From Linanthus parryae (taxonomy: Eukaryota > Streptophyta > Magnoliopsida > Ericales > Polemoniaceae): DNA of 64,000 nucleotides. Below, in pieces: positions 1-11,407 of this stretch (position 1 is its first letter; each line of letters starts with the position of its first letter). The notes under the pieces were generated by a model. It worked only from the letters and a program-made list of their open reading frames with translations. It had not been told where the DNA came from and made no database searches. The stretch is taken from assembly GCA_023055425.1 (NCBI GenBank), contig JALGPY010000005.1:81199495-81263494 (forward strand), given 5' to 3'. The position numbers and the translations under genes were made by a program.

Positions 1-1757
1 ATTCAAGAATGACAAATCACTGAACCGATTATGAAACATGAACCGGAACCACAAGTATTTGTGGAACAGCCTGTTCAGGTAACACAAGAGCTTCGTAGAT
101 CTAGTAGAGTGCGCCAGGAACCTGAGAGGTATGGACTTTGCGTGACCGATTTTGGTGACACAATGACCATAGATGATGAGCCTACTGCCTATGAAAAAGC
201 CGTAAAAGGGCTAGACTCTCAGAAGTGGCTAGAAGCCATGAGATCCGAGATGGAATCCATGTATGCCAACAAAGTATGGACTTTGGTGGAACCACCCGAA
301 GGGGCGCGGCCCATAGGGTGCAAGTGGGTCTTCAAGAAGAAGGTCGACATGGATGGTAATGTGATTACCTATAAGGGCCTATTGGTGGCTAAAGGATTCA
401 AACAGATTCATGGTATTGACTACGATGAAACCTTTTCACCTGTCGCTATGACCAAATCCATCCAAATTCTACTTGTAATTGCAGCATACTACGACTATGA
501 GATTTGGCAGATGGATGTCAAAACAACATTCCTTTATGGTAATCTCCTCGAGGACGTGTATATGATACAGCCGGAGGGTTTTGAGGATCCAAAGAAAGCC
601 AACAAAGTCTCTAAACTGCAACGATCCATTTATGGATTGAAGCAAGCTTCTAGGAGTTGGAATCGACGTTTTGATGAAGTAGTCAAAGAGTTTGGCTTCA
701 TCAGAAACGAAGATGAGTCTTGTGTCTACAAGAAGGTTAGTGGGAGCTCTGTAGCTTTTCTGGTCGTGTATGTGGATGAAATACTACTCATTGGAAACAA
801 CGTTCTGATGCTACAATCTGTTAAAGATTGGCTGGGGAAGTGTTTTTCAATGAAGGACTTAGGGGAAGCAGCCAATATACTCGGTATAAAGATATATAGA
901 GATAGATCTAAGAGACTGATAGGCCTAAGTCAAAGTACATATATTGACAAGGTGTTGAAACGGTTCAACATTGCAGGATTCCAAGAAGGGATTCCTGCCC
1001 TTGTCACATGGAATTTCTCTTTCGAAGAGTGGTTGTCCTTCCGATGAGATTGAGAAGGAACGCATGAGTATAATTCCCTGTGCCTCGGCCATAGGATCTA
1101 TCATGTACGCCATGTTATGTACCAGACCAGATGTGTCATATGCCTTGAGTATGACAAGCAGATACCAATCCAATCCGAGTGAGAGTCAGTGGATTGCAGT
1201 CAAGAACATCCTAAAGTACTTGAGAAGAAATAAGGATGCTTTCTTGATATTTGGCGGTGAGGAAGAGTTGCGTGTAAGGGGTTACACTGATGCAAGCTTC
1301 CTAACCGATAGAGATGATTTTAGATCACAGTCGGGATAATTTGTTTTGCCTGAATGGAGCAGCGGTGAGTTGGAAGAGTTCCAAGCAAGAGACGGTGGCT
1401 GATTCTACAACAGAGGCTGAGTACATTGCTGCTAATGGCGCAGCAAAGGAAGCTGTCTGGATCAGAAAATTTGTTTCTGAACTTGGTGTGGTTCCTAGCA
1501 TTGCGGTTCCAGTTGAGTTGTACTATGACAACACTGGGGCGATCGAGCAATCAAAGGCCCAGGTCGCACAAGAAATCCAAGCACATGCTCAGGAAGTTCC
1601 ATCTGATTCAAGATATTATCGATAGAGGAGACGTTCGGATATGCAAGATTCCTACAGATGAGAATCTGTCAGATCCACTTACAAAGTCGCTTGACCAATG
1701 GAAGCATGAAGGGAACACTAGGAGCATGGGCATACGAGATGCGTCAGATTGGCTCTA
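1..1757 (+). pseudogene. Element A pol: reverse transcriptase and RNase H, broken
   Basis: The open part from 31 encodes a copia reverse transcriptase with WQMDVKTTFL, YGLKQASRSW and a catalytic box that reads YVDE (769-780) where the family has YVDD. The frame is lost near 1000-1045. RNase H continues in a second frame (CTRPDVSYALS, YTDASF), is broken again at 1339, and continues in a third (STTEAEYIAANGAAKEAV; DNTGAIEQSK), with the C-terminus ending in DASDWL at 1757. At least three frame changes and the altered catalytic box make it non-functional. Copy 2 at 22680-24471 shares these lesions. Confidence 0.93.
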
Positions 1758-1761
1758 GTGC

Positions 1762-1771
1762 AAGTGGGAGA
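1762..1771 (+). promoter_or_regulatory. Polypurine tract of element A, copy 1
   Basis: AAGTGGGAGA lies one base before the TG of the 3' LTR. In LTR retrotransposons this tract primes plus-strand DNA synthesis. It matches in position and sequence the tract of copy 2. Confidence 0.85.
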
Positions 1772-1772
1772 C

Positions 1773-3195
1773 TGTTGAAATAGATGCCCTAGAGGCAATC
1801 TAGTTTAGTATGAATTAATTATGGCTAGAATATTCATTGTACTATTTATTGGATATTTAATATAATTAAGTCCTTAGATTTATAATCGTTTTGTTTACCT
1901 TAAATATCCCTAGTTTAGTATAATGATTAATGGGACAATTATCTATAGACTAGTATGGGGTTGATTTGATATGGAGGTATCATGATCCAACACATGGGTG
2001 TGCACTAAGGGTAATGGCGCACTGGATTGGCCCATCTCCGAGAAGGCTACATACACGTTATGTTAAGTCACAAGTGCTTCTCAAGGTGCAATGGTATTGT
2101 CATCCTTAGACTTGAAGTCGCTAGATATTCTACTTGTGGATTATTGTGATTTTGTAGCGTTAAACGCTACACCGTAACTGGGTAGTTATAAAGGCGTGTT
2201 TTGGATACAATAAGAAGCAAGCTTAGAGATCGTAGTGGACGTAGATAGAATTTTTCCCTCCCATGTCACGGGAGCAAATATCCGAGGCCACTCGAGGGAC
2301 AGCTCTTATAGAATGTCTGGCCAGACTCAAATAAATCAATATGGGATATTGATGTTATTTGCACAAATAAGGCTATTCCCATGGATCGAGAAACTATGGA
2401 TTGGATATACGAGTGTGACTTTTATGTCTCGTGTACAATCCGGATATAGATACAAAGGGATGACACAATTACTTGTACAAGGTTTGTCGGATGACTATTC
2501 TATTAGTTGGCTAGAATGGATGTTTTGCTAGAAACCGCTCCATATTAGCAAATTGTTGCTACCCAACTATATAAAACCTATGGGGTCACATGCTATATAG
2601 AGTTGAACTAGATTTGGGAATTAATTAATAGGATTAATTAATTAATTAGAAGGATTTGCAACGCCTTGCAAACTTAGTGGGACTATTTTGCAAGGAAGGG
2701 ACTAAACCGAATTCTAGTAGGACTAGAATGGGTCCTTTAGGTAGTTGGCAAGGATTTTTTGGACTATATAAAGGACACTCCTTCCTTCCTTCCAACACTT
2801 ATGAGCCTTTAGTTCATAACTTGAGTGGGAGAGAACAAAAATGAGAGAGCAAGCAAGCAAGGAGGGACCCGTCCGCCCCCTGTTGCCGCGACCCATCCCG
2901 TCGGCCCAAGGAGGACAAAACCCCTTGTTTCCTCGCGTTGTGTGATATCTTCTTCCTATTCCTCCATTCCAGGCTAACACAAAGGAGTAGGAAGATCTAG
3001 AATTCAACTCTAGGCGTTGATCAACTATAGAGAACGTGACACAATTCACGTTTTAAGTCATCACAGGAGAAACCCTAAGGTGTGTAACTTGATTTCTTCC
3101 CTTACCATCGTTATGTCTCTTGTCCTGTGATTCTTGGAGGGTATTGCATGGATAATATTGTTTTTGCGCTGCGTATCCATGATCAAAACCCTACA
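1773..3195 (+). repeat. 3' LTR of element A, copy 1 (1423 bp)
   Basis: The LTR begins TGTTGAAATAG and ends AACCCTACA, giving the canonical TG...CA. It matches 24486-25908 nearly perfectly, and 18415-19549 (the 5' LTR of copy 2) with clearly more differences, about 6 in the first 80 bases. A 98-codon open frame at 2235-2531 recurs in all LTR copies but has no recognisable domain and is not treated as a gene. Confidence 0.93.
2765..2773 (+). promoter_or_regulatory. TATA box in element A LTR, copy 1
   Basis: TATATAAAG lies about 430 bases before the LTR end. It is the most TATA-like site in the LTR and is kept in all three A LTRs of the window. It is the likely core promoter, by position only. 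Confidence 0.5.
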
Positions 3196-3200
3196 GTTTA
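3196..3200. repeat. Right target-site duplication of element A, copy 1
   Basis: GTTTA directly follows the LTR end. The matching left copy of this insertion would be outside the window for copy 1, but is seen at 18410-18414 for copy 2. Confidence 0.85.
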
Positions 3201-4029
3201 TGTTGTACAACTCCTGTTTTTGAAAATGATAAGTTTCCAGATCATGTTTATAAACTTGACAAAGCTCGTTAAGGTTTGAAACAAGCTCCAAGGGCTTGGT
3301 ATGAAATATTGTCAAAGTGTCTGCTTGAAAATGATTTCAAAAGAGGATTTGTAGACAAGACCCTTTTCATAAAGACTCGTGAGAAAGATTTACTTGTAGT
3401 TCAGATTTATGTTGATGATATTCGATTTGGAGATACTAATTATCTTCTATGCAATGATTTCTCAAGTCTTATGAGCAGGGAATTTGAAATGAGTATGATG
3501 GGAGAGTTGAACATCGTCCTTGGACTTCAAATAGATCAATTGAAGAAGGGCATATTTCTGCATCAACGCAAGTATACTAGGGACTTGCTAAACAAGTACA
3601 ACATGTCTCAATCCAAAGAGATCAAGTCTCAAATGAGTTCTACACTATCTTTAGAGAAAGATGATTCTGGTAAGAATATCAATGTGAAAGAGTACAAAGG
3701 TATGATTGGATCATTACTATACCTTACTACAAGTAGACCATATATCATGTCCAGTGTATGTATTTGTGCAAGATTTCAAGCTGATCCAAAGGAATCACAC
3801 TTAACTGATGTGAAGATAATATTAAGATATCTCAATGGTACCAAAGACTTAGGGATTTGGTATCCAAGACATTCTAACTTCTCTTTGCATGGATTTTCAG
3901 ATTCTGACTTTGCAGGTTACAAAGTTGATAGAAAAAGCACTTCTGGAACTTTTCAATTTATTGGATCATATCTGATCAGTTAGCACTCCAAGAAATAGTA
4001 CTCAGTGGCTCTATCAACATCTGAAGCTG

Positions 4030-4074
<45 letters not shown>

Positions 4075-4393
4075 TGGTGTATGTTGTTCACAAGTGTTCT
4101 GGATTGCTCAACAGTTGAGGGATCTTTGATTCGACTTCAGAAGTATTCCCATCAAGTGTGACAACACTAGTGCAATATCTATTAAAAAGAATCCAGTACA
4201 ACATTCAAGAACCAAGCATATTGATTATGGACATCATTTCATCAGAGATCATGCTGAGAAAGGTGATATTGTTCTTAAATTTGTTTCTACTAACATGCAA
4301 ATTGCAGATATCTCCACTAAAACATTGCCAGATGAAAGATTCTCAGCTCTAAGACTGGACTTAGGCATGCTAAATAAGGATGCATTGGTTTAG
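3201..4393 (+). pseudogene. Sirevirus B pol, 3' part (RT palm to RNase H), copy 1
   Basis: This resumes the B reverse transcriptase interrupted by element A. It has a stop before GLKQAPRAW, then an intact catalytic YVDD (3408-3419), the connection region and RNase H (SDSDFAGYKVDRKSTSG, LSTSEAE). Stops follow LIS and HSKK, and an AT repeat has expanded inside the RNase H at EAEH. The C-terminus reads through DNTS, TKHID and DHAEKGDIV to LNKDALV and a stop at 4391-4393, the usual Sirevirus pol end. The 5' portion of the same B gene is found at 17387-18409 for the second unit. Confidence 0.9.
4033..4072. repeat. AT microsatellite inside B RNase H, copy 1
   Basis: Twenty perfect AT units replace the residues after EAE in RNase H. 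The equivalent in copy 2 (26746-26832) is 47 bases longer and interrupted twice. Confidence 0.98.
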
Positions 4394-4851
4394 GTGGAGC
4401 TTGAGGTAAGGAAGGTAAGTTATTATGTGTTTCAAAGGTTTGAACGGATTTTCAAAGCCTTGAAAATCTATTCAAAACTTTGGTTTTATGTGTTTCAGTT
4501 TAACATCATTTAAAGACCTTGAAACTATTTTCAAAGCCTTGAAAATTAAGTCTGATAACTGTTTAGTGAATAAATCATGGATCATTCAGTATTGGGTGCT
4601 ATCTTTGTAGATATTTGCTCAATATTGCCCCTAACTTTTTCAAAATTGATTTTCAGCCAAATATTGTATTAAATTATTTATTTCCAACGACTTCAAAGAT
4701 TTGAATCTTTGTTGATCATTACAGATCTTTTAAGATCTGAAAAATATTGCAGTTTCCTTTTCAAATACAAACACTCTGAGTATTTGTCTTCTTCTCTTTT
4801 CCTTCACTCCGTATCACATCTACCTCTCTCTATTCTTCTCCCCAAACCCTA
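4394..4851 (+). other. B spacer between pol and env-like frame, copy 1
   Basis: This is noncoding element sequence with four or five copies of a CCTTGAAA-type motif at 4450-4545. A pyrimidine-rich stretch precedes the env-like ATG. In Sireviruses the third frame is thought to be expressed separately from gag-pol, but no promoter or splice site can be proved here. Confidence 0.6.
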
Positions 4852-5631
4852 ATGAGCACTAGAAGAGCCTCATATAGAATCAAGATGGCCGGAGGTTCAA
4901 AACAGAGTACAGAGAAGAAGAGAAAGACAGCAATGGATGAGGTTCAAGAGATTAAGGGAGACTCCAGTTCTAGAACACCTAGTGGAGACGCAGTTGCAGA
5001 GCTTCCTCCACAAAATAAAAATGCTGATAAGGATGCAAATCCCTCCTCAGATAAGAAGAAGAAGAAGAAGAAAGAGATGGCTGCTGCAGAGAAGCAACCA
5101 GAAACAAATATCTCTAACCCCAAGAATTTTAAGAAAAAGAAGAAGCAAATCAAGCTGAAAAAGGGAAAAGAAAGGTAACAGAGGAATAGCCAGAAGACAA
5201 TGTGGAGAAAGCATTGCATATCTACTCAAAGAATATTGCTCCTGATGAATCTTGGTTCATCTCAAATACTTCAAAAGGTCAGTGGCTAGATGGTTTTGCT
5301 TCTAGACCTATTGCTTTCTGTAACTTGGTCAACATGCATGTGTTAACTGGAATGAATCTCAATTGCATTACCATGTTAAAGAAAAGATCTTTGTGGTTCA
5401 TGCTAAATCCTCCTCAACTAGCATACCCTAGGCTTACCAGACTAGTTTATCTCAACATGAAGCAACTTATGAATTCCCCACACTTGGTAATCAAGACTGT
5501 AGGTGCTGGTGTTACTATGGAGTTGGATCATTCTGAGTTCTCAACTGTTCTGGGCTGTCCGAAGAGGTATGACACACAAAATCATCCACCCAAAAATGAA
5601 GCTTTGAAATTGGCCAGACAGAAATTCTTTC
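4852..5631 (+). pseudogene. Sirevirus B env-like gene, N-terminal half, copy 1
   Basis: The start ATG follows an AAACCCTA context. It opens a basic N-terminus (MSTRRASYRIKMAGG) with a long AAG-repeat lysine run near 5055-5082. The frame ends at 5176-5178 and continues after a shift from about 5190 as a domain with SWFISNTSKGQWLDGF, LNMKQLMNSPHLV and LDHSEFSTVLGCP. That domain resembles the putative plant transposon protein domain commonly found in env-like frames of Sireviruses (from memory of the family). At 5631 the gene is cut by element C, and the C-terminal half resumes at 40216. The left TSD CTTTC is 5627-5631. Whether the protein was ever an envelope is unknown; I see no convincing signal peptide or membrane segment. 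Confidence 0.75.
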
Positions 5632-6225
5632 TGTAACATCATGTTGTGCAAGGCTTGAAATAGTTCAGCTATTTCAAGGCCTTGAACCAGCTTTCAAAGC
5701 CTTGAATCGGTTATCAGAGACTTGAAAATAGTTTAGCTATTTTCAAGGCCTTGAAATTGGATTCAAAGCCTTGAAAAAGCTTATGCTGTGTGAACATTCT
5801 TTGGGGGAGTTTTCTTCAGAGCTCTATGTGTTTGATTCCCTCTCTATATTTTATATGTTTAATTCACTGTTATCAGATGATGAAAGAAAAATTATTCTAA
5901 CACATTTAAACATAGAATATCATCTGTTTCAATTTCATATTGTACGAAATTTTGTTTCTAAGTTTTGCAGGATTGTTTTCTAAACTGAATTGCTGCAGAT
6001 TTGGAAATAATTGTACACTTTGATCCTGTGATCAATCATACTTGCATGACAGCTTCTCATGGTGTTTAAATGAAAGATTACAACAAAATATCTGAAGATT
6101 GTGATCTTCCAACCCTTGGAGAAGATGTCAAAAGAAGTCAAACTCTGTTGCCTACAAAATAGGAAGTTTGTTGTTGAAAATCTGGAAAGATTGGCAGAGC
6201 TGTTTGATGTTTAAATAGAGCTCAA

Positions 6226-9200
6226 TGAAACGAATTCTTACGTGTTACGCAAGTGCACGGTTCAAGTAATATAGGGTAATATTTCAACCCCGAGTTTTAT
6301 CGATCCCACGAGGACAAGCTTAAGACTATTTAATTAGCACTTAGAGTATTGTAACAGGAGGAAGAATTGTGATTACTAAGGCATCACCCACAAACAAGTG
6401 ACTGAAATTAAATAACAATTAAACTAATCTTTTTTTATTTTTATTTTAGTAAAACAAATATGAAGAAACTAGGCTATCTCTACATTACCTAGGGCTGTAA
6501 ACGATTTCCGGAACAGCAAAGTAACACGTTAATCCTATTCTAGTTAAGCCGAGTAATAGTACTGACAATATCCTCCCGGTCTCATGTCGTTCTACGTCAC
6601 GGTCTACTTGGTGTCCTGTCTGTCCACCTACGTCTAACGATCCGTTCTATTAGGCTAACGACAGTGCACGGGATGATGTCCTCTCAGTCCACCACCACAC
6701 AAACACCTCACTATCTCCTACCGAAATAAGCTAGTTGTGACCGTTTACCTAGGTCTGTAAACGACCCCACTAAGGCCAATCCTACACACTTCTCTTCTCA
6801 GTGATTAAGGATTGTTGTTCATATCTCATCACAACTAGGTCTAAGCCGCTCTCACGCACTCGCTAGCTAAATAATAAGTCCGGTTAATTACTCCATTCAT
6901 GCCAAGGATTAAGCATAGCATATAAACAATTAGCTAAAACAAACACTAACATTAAGAAAGATTAAAATCTATGAAGAAAACGAAGATTTATGAGTTATCA
7001 ATTCCTACCCTAGCCGTGTCAATAGACTAAGATCTTTGATAACTCTGTAAAGAGTTATATTTCTTCTACGTGTTTACTATCATTTTGCGTACATTACGGG
7101 TAAAAATATGAGTTTTGTACTGTGAATACGAGGATTTTGTGTAAATAAGCAAGTTGTGCTTAAGTTACAAGTCCGAGCATTTTCTAGTTGATTTGAGCTA
7201 TATTTGTCATATTTTATGCCTGGTATTTGTTCTTGTTTGATTCTCAGTTACCGGAGGCTCGAAAGTGGAAACGAACTTCAGAACACAAGTAAAGGCCAAG
7301 GAATTGACTAGTGACGGAGAAGCGAGGAAATGAGCTGCTTTGGAGATCAAAACTTGTGAGTAAAAGCCTTCTTGTAAGTCTGCAATACCATTGCTACCTT
7401 CACCACAATTACCTCCAATTAACTCACCACAAGCCATTCTCCACCAAACTGTAAACATCAGTACACTCCCCCTTATCTACACTAATCAATTAACACCCCT
7501 TAAGCCAACAATGCTACAAACCAACCTAACCTCCATGACTACACAGTACCTAAAACTACCAATCAACCTATAGCAACCTAAAAACAAACAATCCTCCCAA
7601 CAAATACCCAAACCATCCATTACACAAACAATTAACCCAATATTATTACCTACAACAACCTATTAACAATCCACCTCCAATTAACCTTCACCATCAGACC
7701 ATTACTAAGCCACTGCCACCTAATACCTTCACCAACTATTATTTCAATTCAACAAACCTGTAATTGCCTCCACCAATCCAAATCACCTACCTCCTTCATT
7801 ACCTAAAGCTCCTCTGACCCCGATCAATTACCAGAACCTAGCCTCTATAACCGCGACCCAAAGACATCAAACACCAACTGGAACAGACCCATCACCGAAG
7901 CAAAACAGAGCATCAAAGCAGCACAGAATCACCAAGGCAACACAGAGAAAGAAAGAGAGAAGAAAAACCAGAAATCAGCGCCACAGAAGCTGCAGTTGCA
8001 AAACAAGCAAAACCCAGCACCGCAAGAACCCAGAGACTGAATCACCGCAGACTCAGACCCAATCCAGCAAGAAGGAAGCCAAGAACTGAGTGAGGAAAAA
8101 GAAGCAGAGGAAAAGATGTTCGCGTGGATTTCGTGCGAAGAATTGAAAACACCCTTCTGCTGTGGTTGTGACTGGGGCAAAATTGCAAATAAATAAAACT
8201 AAAAGAACAGGAAGGAAACAGGTTATTTATGAGGAACCTAGGGCTTGTCAAGACTCTAACAATCTTCGGGGTCACATTTGAAAATAAAGAAATTTCACAT
8301 TAAGTTGAGCTACGGGTGTGATTTACGAAGGCAGAAAGGGGGCTAATGATTATTTTGCATCATTCACGATAGAAGACGAAGAAATGAAAGGAAGAAGGCG
8401 GAAGAGGACGAAGAAGACGAGCTTGGATCTTCCGGTTATTTCTTCTATTTCTTCTCTCTTTTCTTTACTTCTATGGAAGAACTCTTGTTATCTAATAGTT
8501 TTATGAATAGCTAGATTTTTTTACTAGGTTCTATGGAGATGAACCTAGGGTTTATGCAATAGCCAATTTTCCAGATTTATGCTATTGATACATGTTTCGA
8601 TTCTTTTGATTGTATTGTTCTTCTTTGATATCGTATATCTTGATCACTATGGATATCGACACGTCTTACGAGACAAGAACAACTTTAGAGAGAAGAATTA
8701 ATATGTTATTAGATTCGTAGCTTAAAGGCTATTAACTAGTTAGTTGGATTGGTTGTTCTGAAATTAATTCTTAGCATAAACGGAGTCGCGAACCGGTTAG
8801 GATAGCTTTATAGGTGGGTGCTTGAGAGAGACACTACCTATGAACGAGAAAAAGAAATTAGTCCCGAATCATTGAGACTGAGAGGTGAGATGATAGGACT
8901 GGTCGTGTGAGGGTAGATTCGATTGTTTAGTGTATACGTGGGAATTGGTGGACCGAGACGACCCAGTGATTGGCTTAACGTTAGGCGGTTAGAACCATAT
9001 CAGTAGACGTCGGTGGACCGACAGGACCCGTAGTCGACTGATAGCTAGAACGACAAGGGACCGAGAGGAGATTGTCAGTGCTATTACCCGGCACAACTAA
9101 TTAGATGATAGCGTGTTTCAGTACTATATCCGGAACTGTCTAAAACCCTAGGGGATCCATAGATCACCTAGTTATTTCTCCATATTTGTTTATTAATCAG

Positions 9201-10274
9201 AAAGAAATACAAAAATATTAGCTAGTTGTTTATTTCAATTCTTAAATCAAGTTCTTCCTCCCTGTTATAGTACTCTAAAGTAATCGACTAACTAAACAAT
9301 CTCAAGTTTGTCCCTGTGCGTTCGACAACCTGAGTTTTAATACTCAATCTTTATTACTTCGATCGTGCACTTGCGTATACACGTAAGATATCGTGTCAAT
9401 CTTCAACAAGTTCATGAATTCAAATGTCATTGAATAGATCAAATCAAAAGCATGAAACAAAGTCTTAAATCCGGAAAACATAATTGTGTACATAAACCCT
9501 AGGCTCTCTAGAGAAGCCTAGCAAAACGTCTAACTACTACTTGAAATCGTAGAAACACAACAAAGTTTCTCTATACCAGTGATTAAAAGAGGGAAGAAGA
9601 GATCAAACGCTAGAAATCGTGAAGATTGGCGCGATTCGGGCTCTTCTCCTTGCTTGAGGTTGCTCCCAATGGAGTCTCCTTGCTCTCCTCCTTCTTCTTG
9701 TCTCTCTGGATGCGTGAATGATGATAATTTCGTCCCTAGTTCGTCCTTCCTTCATAACCCCCAAAAGTATTCAGTAATTGCACAATAGCCCCCTAAAATC
9801 TGCTCCTGACTTCAAAACGCGATATCTTCTTCGTCCGAACTCGAATTTAGCTCCGTGACCTATCGATGGAAATCTCTCTGAGCCTACTTTAAAATGGTAC
9901 TGGGCTCACATCAAAATGAGTTTTAGAACTCCGGCTATTGTCAAAATATAGCAGACGGGTCATCCAAGCTCCTCCAGTTCGGCTTCTCTTGACTCCACTT
10001 GAGCTCCCGTTGTTTCCGTAGTTCGTTCCATTCCTTCTATCAACCGATTAGCATCCGTCCCTGCCAAAACAACATGAAAAAAAATACCAAGCGATTATAT
10101 TTGACAAATAACAATGAAATATGCATAGAAAAAGCCCGGACTAACAATATAGTACATGGTAGCAACAAGTGATAAAACGATCTTTATTCTCTAACATTAG
10201 ACTCAAATAATTCTCAAATACCTATTAACATGTGGTAAATGCTAAAGAATTATAGCCCCTAAAAGGTGCTATCA
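6226..10274 (-). mobile_element. Athila-like solo LTR D, copy 1, with a nested insertion
   Basis: Read on the minus strand it begins TGATAGCACC at 10274 and ends CGTTTCA at 6226, flanked by the TSD CTCAA (6221-6225 and 10275-10279). Removing the inner insertion leaves about 1.68 kb. Its 5' half is clearly related to the LTR of Athila-like element E at 49496 (shared TGATAGC, CGTTTTATCACTTGTTG, TCTATGCATATTT and an AATCGGTTG block). There is no internal coding region, so this is a solo LTR left by LTR-LTR recombination. Confidence 0.88.
7037..9398 (+). mobile_element. Gypsy-type solo LTR of 2.36 kb inside D, copy 1
   Basis: It begins TGATAACTCTG and ends ATCGTGTCA, with the perfect TSD ATCTT at 7032-7036 and 9399-9403. 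Its final 750 bases are an inverted, diverged match to the distal part of D (compare 6236-6256 with the reverse complement of 9362-9387), so the two LTRs belong to related families. The middle (about 7381-7960) is nearly free of G on the plus strand. Short frames inside it have no recognisable domain. No internal region is present. Confidence 0.88.
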
Positions 10275-10710
10275 CTCAATTCTGAAGCAACAAGATAAAA
10301 CACTCAACGGGCAAAAACAAAGAAAAATTACTGGATTGACAAGCATCAAAGAAGTTCATCATTCTTCCAATCCATACACAGAAGATAACTTCATACTTCA
10401 CTGCATTTCTATACACTAGGTGTTCTTCTGTATTGTACTCAATTGGTAGATAATTTATGTATTATCTCTACATTCATTCTCAAGGATTTTTCAAAGTGAA
10501 CAACAGAGAATTCTTAGTGAACCAGTTAGCTAGAGAAGGTACTAGACCAGTTAGGGAAAACCATAAGCTGTAACAGAGTAAGGGAACTCTATGAGCTTGA
10601 GTTCTAGGGAGTAGCTTTCGATCAGTAAGAATTGTGTTGAAAATCCTGCAGGGATCTAATCCCTGAGGTAGAGAGGTAGGTCCCAGTGGACTGAACTCTA
10701 TAAATCACTT

Positions 10711-11407
10711 CTTTCAACACCTTGAAATTCCTACTGCTGGTGAGGGGTCTATCAATTCTGGAATTGGTGTGCTGAATGAGAAAGCTTTTGAGAATATTGG
10801 AGTGGTTAAGATCAAATAAAAGGTTTGGAAGTTGTATTCTGATTTGACAGAAGAAGAGCTCAATGCAAAGAAGTTTGTCAAGCCCAAGACCTTGACCCCT
10901 ACTTCAAGCCAGACCTCTGAGCCTCCTTATTTGTCATCCATCCTTCAGAGACAAGATGTTTTAGAGATGGATAATAGTGAGATCAAAGAGAATCATCATA
11001 GGTTTGAGACTGATATCTCACAGGTGAAATACATGGTTGAAACTATCTTTATAAGAATGACTGTGTTTGATGTTCCTGAGGATTAAGAAGGTGCCAAGAA
11101 TGGTGGCTCTGAAAAAAACTTGCCAAGTGAACATTCCAAACAGGAAGAGGCTGCTCCAGTCAAAGATAAAGGAAAGCGGGTGGTAGTTGGACAAGCTGCT
11201 CACGAATGAGATGAAGTAAACAGTCCGGACTCAGATGATTCGCTGATTACTCTAAAGAAGAAGAATAAATCTCCAAAGACTTCCTCTAAGGACAAGACTG
11301 AAGAAGTGACTGCTGCTAGTGAGAATGAAGAGGAACAAGAAGAACAGTATAATATTGACGAAGACAGTGAGGAAGAAGAGGGAGATCATGATGGATATGA
11401 AGACCCA
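10711..11407 (+). pseudogene. Displaced env-like C-terminal fragment in C, copy 1
   Basis: This fragment starts abruptly at SFQHLEIPTAGEG and runs through KVWKLYSDLTEEELNAKKF and SEIKENHHRFETD to an acidic tail (EDSEEEEGDHD). It has in-frame stops after VKIK, VPED and AAHE. It is highly similar to the C-terminal half of the B env-like gene at 40488-41178. It lies between a truncated 5' LTR and the gag zinc knuckle, where the leader and most of gag should be. The left join follows ATCACTT and the right join follows GAAGACCCA. Confidence 0.82.

Larger units (their letters stand above)
1..3195 (+). mobile_element. Angela/Tork-type copia element A, copy 1, 3' part
   Basis: This is the 3' part of the copia element seen in full at 18415-25908. 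It holds the end of the linker, the reverse transcriptase, RNase H, a polypurine tract and the 3' LTR. It lies inside Sirevirus B: the base after its LTR starts the TSD GTTTA, and B coding sequence continues directly afterwards. The Angela-type label is based on the LTR start (TGTTGRAATAGATGCCCTAG), which resembles the BARE-1/Angela LTR start, and on the RNase H C-terminus. The lineage call is from memory of the family and is less certain than the copia call. Confidence 0.9.
5632..10710 (+). repeat. 5' LTR of Sirevirus C, copy 1, split and 3'-truncated
   Basis: Positions 5632-6225 and 10280-10710 together align with the C 3' LTR (16166 onward), both with GTGCAAGGCTTGAAATAGTT near the start. 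Solo LTR D separates the two parts. The LTR stops five bases after the TATA box TATAAAT (10699-10705), so the last 230 or so bases, the primer binding site and the leader are gone. Against the 3' LTR there is also an extra block with one more CCTTGAAA motif. CAAGGCCTTGAA motifs cluster at 5675-5780. Confidence 0.87.

Noticed and set aside
2235..2531. A 98-codon frame (MDVDRIFPSH...) present in three places, up to 112 codons at 18876
   Set aside because: All three lie in LTRs of element A, so recurrence is due to LTR copying. No known domain, and the lengths differ between LTR copies.
7391..8506. Several short frames, including a Lys-rich and a Ser-rich one
   Set aside because: They lie in a solo LTR, overlap on both strands and reflect base skew; no domain recognised.
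6226..9398. A foldback DNA transposon with long terminal inverted repeats
   Set aside because: The inverted arms are explained by two related solo LTRs in opposite orientation, each with its own perfect target duplication.
9579..9788. 69-codon frame with many Ser and Pro
   Set aside because: It is inside solo LTR D, on the strand opposite to the LTR, without features of a real protein.
5632..10710. First reading as a simple 3' LTR of Sirevirus B
   Set aside because: The CTTTC duplication at 5627-5631 (28387-28391) and 40211-40215, and the env-like gene resuming at 40216, show that it is the 5' LTR of a separate inserted element C.
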